Assembly (NCBI GenBank): GCA_947561715.1
Contig: OX387197.1
Span: forward strand, 191,001 to 255,000
From: Ascidia mentula
Lineage: Eukaryota > Chordata > Ascidiacea > Phlebobranchia > Ascidiidae
Reading direction: 5' to 3'
Length of the DNA: 64,000 nt
The position numbers were made by a program, and so were the translations under genes. Position 1 is the stretch's first letter; every line of letters begins with the position of its first letter. The notes beneath the pieces were generated by a model that saw nothing but the letters and a program-made list of their open reading frames with translations, made no database searches and had not been told where the DNA came from. This document shows, one piece after another, positions 33,905 to 46,800 of this stretch.

Positions 33905-36900
33905 ATGAAGTATTTTGGACTCCTTGTAATTCCGCTTCTTGTTCTAGCTTCAAAGAAAGATGGTAAGAATTTGTTTCAAAACTAACAAAAAGTAAATGCT
34001 TACTTAAAGACGCGTAAACAACCTTTACAGTGAAATTCTTTCTTGCTCGTATGATATAGTTATGCAAATATTTTGAAGCATTTTTATCAGCCTATGTCTT
34101 AATATGGCATCGTTTTTGTATTGCATTTATTACATGAGGCTTAATTAAAGCTGCTTCAACATAATTCGAATGAAATCGCAGTAGTTTGCGCTGCAGCGTC
34201 AATATTCAACATATACATGAGGTGGTCACGGTAAAGCCAATGTTAAGGCTCCTGACATGTTGCATGGTTCTAATTATCATATCAAACATATTCAGAGTGT
34301 CACAAATTGCTTTCCTGAAGTGGATTCGGGCTCGAATACCAAAACTTGTTCCGTTCTGAAGGAAACGAGCAATTAAACCTTCACCTTCCAGTATAATTTA
34401 TAACATTGCCAAGAAATGTGGTTGAAGCAAAAGTGTAATTTAGGCAGGAGGGCATTTTTCTTATGGTGAGGATTTATTTTCGTCGCCGGGACGCAGATTT
34501 TGCGGTGATTTTTGAGTAGAAAAACCCACTGCGCACGTTGGTTGTGGGAAAAATGTCAACTTGCGCAAAAACTTCATGGTGGAGTCAAATCTCCGAAAAT
34601 AACTTGGTTTGTCGGATTTTCGATTAAAATGTTGCTGGTTTTTCATATTGAATGAAATACCGACATGAAAGCTGTGGAAACTTCGGTTGCAACAAACTGC
34701 GTGGATAAATACGTTAAAGTGTGAGTTTACGACCAACGTTCGATGGACATAACGGGGTGCAAACGAGAAAAGCAACTTCCAATAAATTACCGCCTATATT
34801 TGGCCACAAGCAGACACGAGCATTTCGACAAGAAAACGAAGGTTTTTCGCCATGTCGGATTAAACTTTGGCTTCAGTGGTTTCGAAGTTGCGAATTAATG
34901 GTTATTACTGATGCGATTTAATCTTACTGGAAGGACTTGATTTAACATTCCGAAGGGTTTTAGATCGTTGGAAATCACATTTTAGGGAGTGTTTTCGAAG
35001 TAAATAATATCTTCTGCGGTTTAAGGTGTGGCTGAATAAATTCTTCACTGCTGCAGAAAATAATTCTTCAAAACTTTTATTTTCCACTTTACCTAAAAAG
35101 GTGGAGGAAAAGCAATAACTTGTAGGGGCGCCATCTTATCGGTTGAAAACATCTAAACCGTCACGACTAATTCATGTTAGGAAATTCCTTAAACAAAAAA
35201 CAAGACATGAAATCTGCAACAACACAAAATTCAATTTAAAACATTGCGTAATTTCACATGGAAAATAGTAACACTGTAATTTGAACCAACCACAAACGAG
35301 CACGTGTCAAAATCGACCATTCACGATTGAGGTCATCACCGGGGTTTGGCTTCCGGTCGTCATAGCAACGCCACTTGACGCTCCCAGAAAAAAACAAGGA
35401 CCTCAACATGCATGTGACGTCACAATGGCACGTTCGGGAAAAGCGAAGTGAAAATTTTAGCACGCCAACACCTTAATCCGGACCGCAGGAGTTATGTCGC
35501 CCAGCAACCACAAGTTTGAGGGAAATTCTCAATACAAGCTGTTGATAGTTTTGGGTCCTTCGACTTGCTGCACTGTAAGCACTCATCCGTGAAACGAGCA
35601 CGTGTGCTGTTGTCGGTCAACCGTGAACTTTTTGCGTAATTTCGCCAAAATCATTTGGTTTAGCCATGAATTGAAACCAAACAATTGCTTCCAACACCAA
35701 GTGATTAATCCCGGTAATTCCCCTTACAGATCCCGAATGCGTGAGGGGCCCCAGCACTTGGTACCAGGGGACTACGAACGTCACCAGGAGCGGGTTGCCA
35801 TGCCAACGTTGGGACGTGAAAATACCGCATTTCCCCAAATTCATTCCCGATGACGGGGGCCACCACAGCTATTGCAGGTTTGTGACGTATGCACGCGACA
35901 GAGACGGATTGTGACGTAACTATTGTTACAGGAATCCGGACAATGACATCCAGGGTTTGTGGTGTTACACGATTGACCAATCTGTGAAGTGGGATTATTG
36001 CGAAGTACCCAAGTGCCGTAAGTAACGAACCGTGACACGTCACGTGATATATTGTTATATGTGAGCTTTGTATTCAGACGACGAATCCCTACTTGTGTGG
36101 AGCGACTTCCACTTACAATTTGCTCACATTCTCGCCACTCATGCCGACCCGGAACTCATTAACCCAACCACGACATCTAGCGGACATTTTAACTTGTCAA
36201 TTCTCGTGAGATCTGGAGATTCTGACTCGTCCGGGCAAGCATCTGAGTTCACAGCAGTCACTGGAAGTTTCAAGAAGCAGATTGTTTATTACGTCGACCA
36301 CAGGTAGGAGAAGGGGGGGTTATTGTTCAGTTCGATCTGATACAAAATCGTGTTGTGTCTGAACGAAGTAATAGCTGATAACATTTAAGTTGACACCGGA
36401 TATAAACAGCCACCTCAACATGATACGAATCAAGTGTCAACTAAAATACGCAAGTACAAAATTAATCAACGGGGGGAAACGCTTTGACCTCCAAGTTGTG
36501 CACGTTTCGTTGAGTGCTCGGTTATAAATATAGACGTTCAGAAGCAGAAACCGCCACTCCTTATGTGTACTTGAGGTGCTCGACGTTCTTGTAGCTACCA
36601 TCAACGTACTTACCTCATATAAACCATCCTACACTCACAACATGATTCTCGAACACGATTTCGCTGCAAAATGTCACAGACAATCTAAAATAGATAAAGA
36701 GTAAGGACGTGTATGAACAACGCGCGATGGGCGATGGGCGGTTTCGCCGTTAATGTCAATACCACTATCTCCAATCTCATCTCGACGTGGAAGTGTTTTC
36801 GATTCTTTTATAATAAGGTCGCGTAACCTCAGTGTTCGCCTCAAGCAATCAATATCTCACACTGCTTCGTGTTCTCTCTCATCATGACGTCATTGTTGCA

Positions 36901-39900
36901 ATGCAACCTCAACTCTTCAACTGCTAGGAAATAATTTCCAACATTTCTAGATTTTTTGACTCCCACCCACGGGTCAAATGACGACCTCACAATCACAGTT
37001 TTCAAATTTTATTGTTTTTGAAAATATTTTGTTATGACGTTTAAAATCCACCCACGTGACTTCACAGAAGCAATTACGTGGGAAAACTGGACATTGTGAG
37101 GTCACAGAGGACGGAGCACCTCCACGGGATGGCAGCAGAGATCAAGGACATAGCGTTGGATTGGGATACAGGAAACGTATATTGGACAAACTCTCATCGG
37201 ATGTCTGTCATGGTCGGAGACGGGGAACTGAAATATTATGACGAGATTTACAAAACTTCTCCCGACCCGCCACGGGGTGTCGCTGTTCACCCTCTTAAAA
37301 GGTTCCCTTTTTTTCATGCGGGCAATGTTTAAGTTCATATGATTGTTTTCCGTGCGATTTTGAGTCAATTAGAAACAATCCTTTCAGTGCACTAGGTGGC
37401 AGTATTAAGCGGGGAAAATATTCCCAGGTTTTTGTTTTTCTCCATTTACAAACCTCTGGCCTCCAAACTTGTGAGAATCGAAACGTCGGGGAGAAACCCG
37501 AAAGTTCTTCTCAAATTCCCCCAAATCTTTGACGTCACGAGCATAACCGTGGATTACCATGACAACAGGTGAATCCTCGGCTACCATTTTTTTTTCGTTT
37601 TGTTATTATTGTTTTTATGACGTCACAAAGGGTTTACTTGGGCGATTTCTGGAATTACGGTTCGATGGTTACGAGCATCGACTTAGACGGAAACGACAGA
37701 GTCCAACACTTTTACCGACCCGGTTCAAGGTTTTGTGGAATCGCTTCACATTTGGTGAGTGGAACCAGGTCGTCCTCTGTGTGGGATTTGAACCCTCAAC
37801 CTTTGGATTACAGGAATACGTTTACGTCGCCGATGATCTGCCTGAGTTTGACGATAAAGGGGAACTGAGTTATTCCTTATATCTGATCAGTAAGAAGTTC
37901 GGAAAGACTTTGAAGTATGCGGTAGACGGCGAGCCACGAGGTGTCGCTGTTCTACCAGAGTTTATTGAATCCGAGCAAAGTAAGTTGTTTATTTCGAGAT
38001 AAACTCGTCTTCGACGATGTCTCTGACCTCCCGTTTAACCGTTCAACATTTTCTATGTTTTTAGGCAAACGTCTCGGTTCCTGCTCCTCAGCGCCACCCT
38101 GCGATCATATTTGTCTACCTCAAATAAATGAAACAAGGGTCTGCTTATGTTCACAAGGGTTCGTGAAGATCGGAGATACAAAATGTGTCGCAGAGTTAAG
38201 TCGAGGTTAGTAATCGTCAAAAATTATCAACACATTTTTTGAATTTGTTATTTTTTAAAATTAATTTTATTATTTTGGAACTTAATTATCCTTTGATCTT
38301 AACATTGCAACCAAACAAACCCAATTAAAATACCAATCTAAACTGTTTAATTCTTGCAGAAACAAACCCAATTAAAATGCCAATCTAAACTGTTTAATTC
38401 TTGCAGAAACAAACCCAATTAAAATGCCAATCTAAACTGTTTAATTCTTGCAGAAACAAACCCAATTAAAATGCCAATCTAAACTGTTTAATTCTTGCAG
38501 AAACAAACCAAAATTCCTGCCCCCTAGTGCCACCTTGTGGAGAAAACTGCCCTCCTCGTAGAATTTACAACTCAGTGTGCTTATGTTCACACGGGTTCAG
38601 TAACAACGCAAGCACCGCTTGCACCCAAGGTATGAGTCGGTGTGATTGAAAAGTACAATTGGATTTTAAAAGAAACATTTTAACCCAGGCCCAAACCTTT
38701 ACTTGGCCGATAGAGGGAGCCAGAGCATCTACGGAGCGAATATGACGTCACTATCGAATTTAACTTTAATTGTATCCGGTAAGTTCCTCAGAAACCAATG
38801 AATCAACATTATCAAGATTGCAATTTATTGTATCAGCTGAACGAGAAATTCTCTCAATTGCAACAAATCCCATGCGGCAGGGTGAGCTCGTTTGGTCCGA
38901 GAGCGACTCGATTTATAAACTTGAAGCAGGATTAAAAACACCGCTCGCCACCAATGTGTCAGGTATTATGACATAACAAATACGTCAGTAGTTCATTTTT
39001 TGACGTCACAATATCAAACTTACAGCAACCAGCTTGGATGTTGACACTGTAAGCGGGAATGTATATTATTATGACGACACACTTAAAACAATTTACGTCA
39101 CCGATTCTAAACAACAAGTAGTGGTTCATAATTTGGGGGATGTTTCCTACGTCACAATGCTCACTGTTGACGTCATAGACAGGTAAATGTCGTGTTAATT
39201 TGTAAGTGACAAGCAGAAATATTGGTTTTCCTGTTTAAGATTTCTATACTGGTCTGATACGCGGAGTTCGTTGGGTGAAGGTCAAGTTTGGAGGTCACGC
39301 ATGGATGGCACTGAAAAAACGGTCGTTCTCGATTATCTCATGCATCCACAAGCTGTCGCTGTTGGACAAACCAGTAAGAATTTTGTGTATTTTCAAAAAA
39401 GAAAACCCGGCCGAAATTCGTGGCCAGGATATCCTGGGTTCGAATCTCGTTGTGGTCCAAATTAACAATAATAGAAATATTTACAAATATCATCATCCAG
39501 GACGGAGTTTGTTCGTCGTCGACTCTGAACTCCAACAACTAATCGAACTACCGATGACGTCATCAAACGATGACGCATTAACCGTTGAATATGATCTTAG
39601 CGAGGAAGCTCTGCGAAAAAACGCGGAAATTAATTACATCACAGAGTAAGTACAACATGGTATGACGTCACCGTCAGTGCCGAGACAGGTGTGACGTCAC
39701 GATTTTGTTACAGCATGAAAGTGTTCGACGATGACGTGTACTTCGTACGTGGCGGTGAAAACGCGGTCAGCAAGTTCAGTTTATCGGATGGATCGATCCG
39801 GACCATCGGGGAGGGTAGATCGGTTGCTATGATTTCTATCCAGCATTCGTTCGGACAAGGTATGTCGTCATAATGTATGACGTAATTGGTAATTATTTGG

Positions 39901-40464
39901 TTTTGATGCTGAAGGAAGTTCCACATTTCCCTGCTTAAATAAATTCCCATAACCTTCAATTGACGCAGAAGTAATTCCATGCTTACGCATAGCAAGGCGT
40001 GATCGCCCCACTGCGCAGGCCCTTTATATTTGGCGATCACACCTCTAATATTCTGATCATAAGGTTCACAGGCTTCGCAGTCAAGGCATTGCAGCCAAGC
40101 TGGATCAGCCACTTTCCCGACAAGTCGGAGCGAGATCTGAAAAATCAAACTCCCGGTGAGGTGCCTTGGCTGCGAAGCCTGTGAACCTTCAATTGACTGA
40201 TGAAAATGTCGGAAGTGACTTAATTCGCTGTAGCGACACATCTGTATTCATTCAATCGTTGCATTTGTCCGCCTTGCTCAAAAAGACAACCAAAAACTTA
40301 AATTAAAATATTCCCTTTACCCCCCAACCTCTAACCAAGAGGCACGTGACCCAACCAAATACTAATAGAAATCTAATTCCACAGTTAACATGAATCAGTG
40401 TGAAAACTGCCAAGGAGTCTGCGTTCCATTCTCCTTCTATATATCCTCATGCTTGGAACTATGA
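33905..40464 (+). CDS. Receptor C: secreted kringle, two YWTD propellers
   Basis: Third paralogue. Exons: 33905-33962, 35730-35877, 35932-36017, 36078-36303, 37068-37301, 37428-37568, 37631-37754, 37814-37979, 38065-38205, 38501-38629, 38689-38778, 38837-38962, 39026-39182, 39240-39373, 39501-39645, 39714-39859 and 40385-40464, giving 776 residues. Signal peptide [16 protein letters not shown]; kringle (CQRW, HSYCRNPD, GLWCYT); first propeller to about 394; EGF 395-441; an extra EGF 442-484 not found in A or B; second propeller 485-750; then a shortened EGF-like end ([13 protein letters not shown]) and TGA. There is no HYR, CCP, stalk or membrane helix, so the product should be secreted. Several introns are only 54-70 bases. 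A SINE lies just before the last exon. AATAAA follows at 40557-40562. Confidence 0.88.
38313..38500. repeat. 47-bp tandem repeat carrying a splice acceptor
   Basis: Four copies (38313-38359, 38360-38406, 38407-38453, 38454-38500). Each ends in TTTAATTCTTGCAG, and the last forms the acceptor of the extra EGF exon at 38501. The first copy is slightly diverged. Use of an upstream copy would bring an in-frame TAA within a few codons (ETNPIKMPI then stop). Confidence 0.93.
39970..40190 (-). mobile_element. Composite SINE, copy 2 (partial)
   Basis: Shares GATCGCCCCACTGCGCAGG, GCAGCCAAGCTGGATCAGCC and CCGACAAGTCGGAGCGAG (as read on +) with the other copies but ends near the start of the tRNA-like part. 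It lies in the last intron of receptor C (39860-40384), just before the exon that ends the protein early. Confidence 0.65.
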
Positions 40465-40844
40465 TGTACGTCATAATCGATTTGTTCTAAACTTCATTCT
40501 TTCAACGCGTTTTGTTCATTTTTGTTGCTTGTTCTCTTTGTGACGTATTTATGTGAAATAAATATTCCAAAACGCGCATTGTTTTAATGACGTCACAATG
40601 ATGTTCGCAAAGCACAAAGATTTGCCCAATTAGCTTGCAAGCATGCATCACGTGATCAGGTTGGAATTATTTAAAATACGAATAAAGTAGAAAATACGAA
40701 ACTACTATTTACACGAGGAAACCTCGAAATTACAAAACACGATTAGATCATAGAAGGGGAGTCCCCAAACTTCCACACGATCGCTCGGACGGCGACTCTG
40801 CATCATTCAAATATCAGGAGAAGGTTACGTCACCGTTGATGACG
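40465..40844. other. Convergent spacer, receptor C and nectin-like gene
   Basis: Holds the 3' untranslated parts of the two convergent genes. AATAAA at 40557-40562 fits receptor C. A second AATAAA on + near 40681 is further away. No exon seen. Confidence 0.5.
40557..40562 (+). terminator. Poly(A) signal of receptor C
   Basis: AATAAA, 93 bases after the TGA at 40462-40464. Confidence 0.5.
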
Positions 40845-43800
40845 TCATATCATGCTGGCGGGCTGGTAGCCTCTGTTGTAATCGTCATCGTCGAATTCTG
40901 AATCTCCGTAGCTTTGTCGTTGTTGGTTGTAACCGTGGCCTTGTTGTCTGTCATCCTGTCTGTACGTGTTGTCGTCATATCCTCGGCCACTGGAGGCGCC
41001 ATAACCACGATCGTCGTATTCGCGACCACTGGAGGCGCCATAACCACGATCGTCGTATCCACGTCCGTTGGAGGCGCTATATTCACGGTCATCGTAATTT
41101 TGGCCACTAGAGGCCCCATACGCTTGGTCGTCATAGTAACCGTCGTTGGTGTCATAGCTGTAGATTGACGTCACGTTTAGTTTTAAACTTTTGCCCAAAT
41201 GCTTATATTCAAATCACAAAAATTACGTACGCGTTTTGGCCGTACTGTTGTTGGTTTGATTGCCGGTAATCTTGTCTGATTGGTTAAAAAAAATCACGTG
41301 ATTATAATTGCCATGCTTGACTACACACATACACATACCTGTTCCTGTCTACTGTGTCATCCATGTAAGGGTAATTATCTTCCACCAATCTTTCCTGTGT
41401 GAAAACAACCATGAAAAACAATTGCGTCATATGAGGTGAGACTATCTCATGGAGGTGAGACTAACCCGTGATCCTCTCAAATCATCATGTGATTGGTATT
41501 GTGGGGGCAGATCAACATGCAGCTCTTCACGTGATCGATTCAAATGTTCACGTGATTGAGCAAGGTGATCCCAACTCTTGGTTAGAACTTCAATGTGATC
41601 AGCAGCCTATCACATGAATAATAACATGCGCTCTGTTACATCACAATGCAAGTAGAATATTTTGATTGTTAGGATTGTTGACATTCAAAAACTTACGAAC
41701 ATCTTTGGGAAAAACATTCACATGTTCTAATCAAGTGGTTGAAACAATTCAAGTCATAGAGTTAAAAAGTAAATTTGTTTTTTACCAATTGCACTTCAAA
41801 AAAGGTTCACCTACTAAAATCCTAACTTTAATTTCATGAAACTCAGGGCTTAGCATGAAGGATTTTAAGATTTCATGCACGTGTTAGGCTGGATTTTTCC
41901 AAATTACCCTGCAGTCACCACAGACACAACACATGCATTCTTACCCTCTCCTCATTGTAAAATTGCTACAAACACAAACCATTTATCAGTATTTTTTTAC
42001 CAAAAACCAAATTAGTCCCTGGCACAGTTGATCCCTTAGCATTTCACAAAACCAACAAAAAAATTTACAATTGGAAAAAATTCAATTCATTTTTCTTCAC
42101 CTACAAAACTCCATTTTAAATCACAACAAATCGTGATTAAAATTTGAAACAGAAAAGAGTTTGGGGGAAAATTTTCAAACCTTGTCGAGTTCCTCCCTGG
42201 ATGCTCTCCTGTTTAAACTTGCATCGTTGTACATATTCCCATGGGAAAGACGATTGGTTGGAACAATCGCTACGGATGGACGACCACCGTTGCCATATTT
42301 CTCGTCAGCCAAATGTTCAAGAGAATAAGATCTGTTTGTTTTAGTTCGATATTTATAAAGCTTGATGATTTTTGTTATGATAAGAGTAATGAATACTAAA
42401 TAAAGAAAGTAAAATTGATCGCCAAAAAACATAATTCATTCATCACAAAAACCTTACACCCAAATAAATCCTACGCTAAATCCTAGTATGAATCAGTCTA
42501 GGTACCTGGCCATGTGTGCTTTGTACTGAGCAGCTTCACTAGGGGGCAGGCTTGATTCCCGTCCATCCGGTGTCCGTTGGTCGAGCTCCAACAAACTGTG
42601 TTGGGATTGTTTGAAACCAGAAGATGCGTCAACTCTAGGTTTGCTGTATTTCGCGGTTGTTCTGCAAACAATAAGCTGTTGCTTTCACTTGTTATCGAAA
42701 GAAAACAATTAAGTTATGGAGAAGTTGTAATGTTAGAAACACAAGCTTTAAACCAAATCACATGTTGTTGTTGTTGGCAAAAGTATGAAGTTTGCAAATT
42801 TTCAGTCAAAATATTGTGTTAAAGGTTTCTGCCTATTGACTTTTGTAAGTAAAAAACTACTCTTATCTATAAAGTTCACAGCATTAAACTTTTTTTATAC
42901 ATGCTTAAATTTTGATTAAATTGGAGGAAACACGAGAAAATATATCCAGTATTTTATTTTCATGACAAAAATTCACTTTATTACATTTTGAAACTGTTTT
43001 GTTAAACCTTTAAAGTCACACACAAAAATCTTACTTTGGTTTGTTTCCCTCGGACTTGCTTTTCTTGTAGCAACATATAGCGACGATGATGATGATTATA
43101 AGCAATAAAACCCCCCCTCCGATGGCAGCCCACATCCACCACTCGAGACCAAGGAAACCAGGTTTTCCATCAGGATAACGCAGGTCGTCAACCAATACTC
43201 GCAGTGTTACAGGGTCAGGAATACCGTTAGCAGCTGTGCACTCGAAAAAATCATTTCCCGACAAATCAAATAAGTTGGGCATGTAAAGATCGGGACCCGT
43301 GGCACCTCCAATGTTGCCTGGCAACAGCTGTAACAATGCAAAACATAAAACTATACGTGAACAAATAACAACTACAACTGACAAACAAAAAATATTTAAA
43401 AATAAAATGAAGCATTAGTTTCTCGAGTAGACTTGTGTTATTAATATTTGTGCTTTGTTTGGGAGATTTCAGTGACCGCACTTAACATACAGCAACAATA
43501 TTTCCAGTGGTTTTGGTGAATAATCTTACACCAGAGGCAACAAAGCCTAATTCTACAACATGAAAAAACATGAACAGATTAAATACCCATGAGTACTCGG
43601 GCTCTGGGAATCCTTCGGCTTCACAGAAAACATAGAAACTGGTGATATTTGCCCAGACTCGAATGTTCACAGGGTGATCTGTAAACATGAACCAGTGTGT
43701 GTATTAGAGGTACAGACATGTGGAGAATATCACAGTTCTATAAATAATTCACAACTCAAAAGTGTTTTTTAGCCTCCTATGGACTTTATCAAAGTTAATA

Positions 43801-46800
43801 TGTGTAGGTTGGAAATCAGTTCCCATATATGTATCAGGCCACTAACAGTATCTCCTAGCTTTGATATATTGTGTCATGGAACATTATTGTAACCGCACCA
43901 CCATAAACTGATGAGATATTTTGTAACCAATGTTTTCATGGCAAGGATATTTCATGGCAAGGATAATGTGACACATTGCAGATATAACTGGATTTAAACT
44001 AATCTGAAAACAGAAACATTCTGGTAACTGTATAGATAATATGCAGGTTATACATGTGCCCAGTATCGAGTGCGAAAACGTATCCAAGTCGCAAAGTGTG
44101 GCAACTTACACAAAACATTGACTGAATAATTGAGAACTTTGTCGATTCCCTTGTACGCAGGGTGGGAGATAATGCACTGGAACTGACGTCGATGATCAAA
44201 TCTTGTTGGATTTTCAAGTTCAAGATCGAGCGAAATATCCCATAAAGAATCGCTGAATGAATTCCTTTCGATCACCGGCTGCTTTGTCCCAATGGCGTGC
44301 GTTCCATTCATCCATTGGATCGCTGAGTGAGGTTTGCCAGCCTTATAAAATAGGCATGGATGAAGTGTCACCAATCGGCAGGATCCCAGCACATTTTAAA
44401 GAAGCAAATAATATTGCAAGAAATTCAACAGCACAAAATACCAGACATGCAATACAGAGTAAAGTAGACATCGGTTAATCTTGAGTTGGCTTATCCGGAT
44501 ATTCCCCTGATTCGCATGAAGTTCAAGGCATATTTAGCAAATCTTTTATAAATTGAAGATCGTTTTGGATAACGCAGTAATATTTCATGCAATGGTATGA
44601 TTGGCAGGATCGCCCCACTGTGCAGGTCCTTGCTTGGCGATCACAGCTATCGTATCGCGATCATTAGGTTTGCAGGCTTGGCAGCCCAGGCATTGCAGCC
44701 TAGCTGGATCAGCCACTTTTTCCTGACAAGTCGGAGCAAGATTTGAAAAATCAAGCTCCCGGTGAGGTTTGAACTCACGACCCTGGGCTAACCAGGCCCA
44801 ATGCTCTACCAACTGAGCTACAGGAGCTCAGTGGTTTCACGGGGTATATTGTGGCCAAGGTACACTGGTGCGCAAGCGCACAACTTGCCAGGCAACCTTC
44901 ACATATATGTAGGGGATCTCTACCACCGTATCAGATGACGCAGTAATATTTCATGCAATGGCATGATTGGCAGGATCGCCCCACTGCGCAGGTCCTTGCT
45001 TGGCGATCACAGCTATCGTATCACGATCATTAGGTTTGCAAGCTTTCGTTTTGGATATTCTGGACAATTTAATCAAGATTTTTGTGCAAATTGCCCCTGC
45101 ATGAATCAGGTTCCACTATAACAACAATTTGCAACAAATTATTTTGTTTGAACCAACCTTGCTTGAACATCTGGCAACTGGACTTGGTGTGTTCTCAAGA
45201 ATCGATCCGTTGACATGGAGTCCGGTCACGACTGGATCTTGGGGGGTGATCCATACATGGATTGGGTTTTTGTTGCTGAGCACGGATGGGTTTGTGACTG
45301 TCGAGATCTCGCACCAGTAATCACCTTCATCTTTCAGTTGGACTTCACTAATTGTAAAAACTCCGTTCACAATCGTAGATCGTCCACTGAAACAAAACAC
45401 ACACTTCAATTTTTATGTCATCTGTATAAACTACAGAAGCGAAGATTGGAATATCATTAAAAAGTACTTAATATGTTGTATTTGGGATAACTTTGGACAA
45501 ACTACATTTATTATATTTGCACAAAAGTTCTCAAAATTACAACAAATTCTGAGTACAAAGGAACTGGGCAATATTGAAGCAAATTTTGACATATTTTATT
45601 TCAGACGTTTTGGCAAAAACCTAAGTCATCAACAGTTTCATAATACAACAAAAAAACTTCGCTAGAGGAATTAATTTGACCCAAACACTACAATATCAAA
45701 CCTATACCAGGGATAACTTTAAATTACTATATACAGTCATTGTGACATCACTTTGAGCTGAGAAAGGAAACAAAAAGGAATTGTTTTGAAATACACAGTG
45801 TGTGAGAGAGAAGCTGCTGGATATATCTGGGTCAATCCCTCTCTGGCAGCAGTAAAAGCTGATAAGAGAGATTACTACTATGTTCCTGACAAAAGCCTGC
45901 CATCCATCAATCCACAGAGACACACAGTAGACATTAGTACGCAGGTGCCATACCAGCTGATGTTGTCCAACCAACTGGTTTCAAATATTACAACTGTCCC
46001 CATTCTACACAATCAATCCAACACTTGCTCTAAGTCAGCTGATTTAATACCACAGGGACTACTGTGAGGTCACAAAGAAATCTCGAGTATTTGAAAATGC
46101 GATTAGAATAAAAGTTACTCAGCTGGTGAAGCGACAATCTGTGGGTTGAGGAATGTGATTCGACACACAGAATATAAGCCTTTGCACGAATATTTCACCA
46201 CAATTGTAGTAAGCTTCCACGCAATTATATTGAACGAGTTTACCACGTCATTTAAAGAGATTAAAAAGAGAGTTGATTTAAGCGAACATCGCAGAGCGAC
46301 CTAAATCATTCTACTCATGTTACGTACACTTGTTGGTTCGTCCTGCCGATGGAAATGCGGAATCACTTGATCGTGAGAATGCAGAGGGGAGGGGGTTGGA
46401 TAAGATTATCCAGCTTACATTTCTTGCTACAAGATTAAGTTTGTACTAAGCGACACAAACTGACCAATCACAAGCCACAACGTTACGATGCAACCAACCG
46501 TGTTAAAACAACTGAAGCGCGAAGCCTCGGGCGATACTAATTAACAAATAATCTTATGATGTCATAATCGAATCGCGATGAAAGTGACGATTGTCACGTG
46601 ATACGACGGCTACGCGACGCACACGAAAAGTGCTTCTGAATATTACTTCCATATAAGGTGAAGCAGATTGAGGAGAAATTCACTGTTGTTACGACAGGTG
46701 GGAAATCACGTGACCTCTTATTTACCCTTCCCGCATCGAGGAAGACGCCTCGATTCTCGAATGTAACAACTCAATCCAACAGCGATTCACTCGTCATAAA

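Noticed and set aside
39708-40241. 177-codon open frame on -
   Set aside because: It runs through a receptor C exon in antisense and a SINE copy. It is explained by the repeat.
43505-43560. Small extra exon between the two exons of the third Ig domain
   Set aside because: An acceptor and donor are present (reading ELGFVASG in one frame), but in the required phase it gives an immediate stop, and direct joining restores a normal Ig domain.
44755-44827. Functional tRNA-Thr gene
   Set aside because: A cloverleaf forms, but the same segment sits in a degraded copy of the same repeat at 33217-33289, the D-to-anticodon spacing is off by one, and the flanks are SINE sequence. It is listed only as tRNA-like.
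45786-46067. Open stretch on + (and on - at 45702-45974) that might be an extra exon in the nectin-like intron
   Set aside because: No in-phase acceptor-donor pair and no Ig cysteine pattern was found. The V domain is complete without it.
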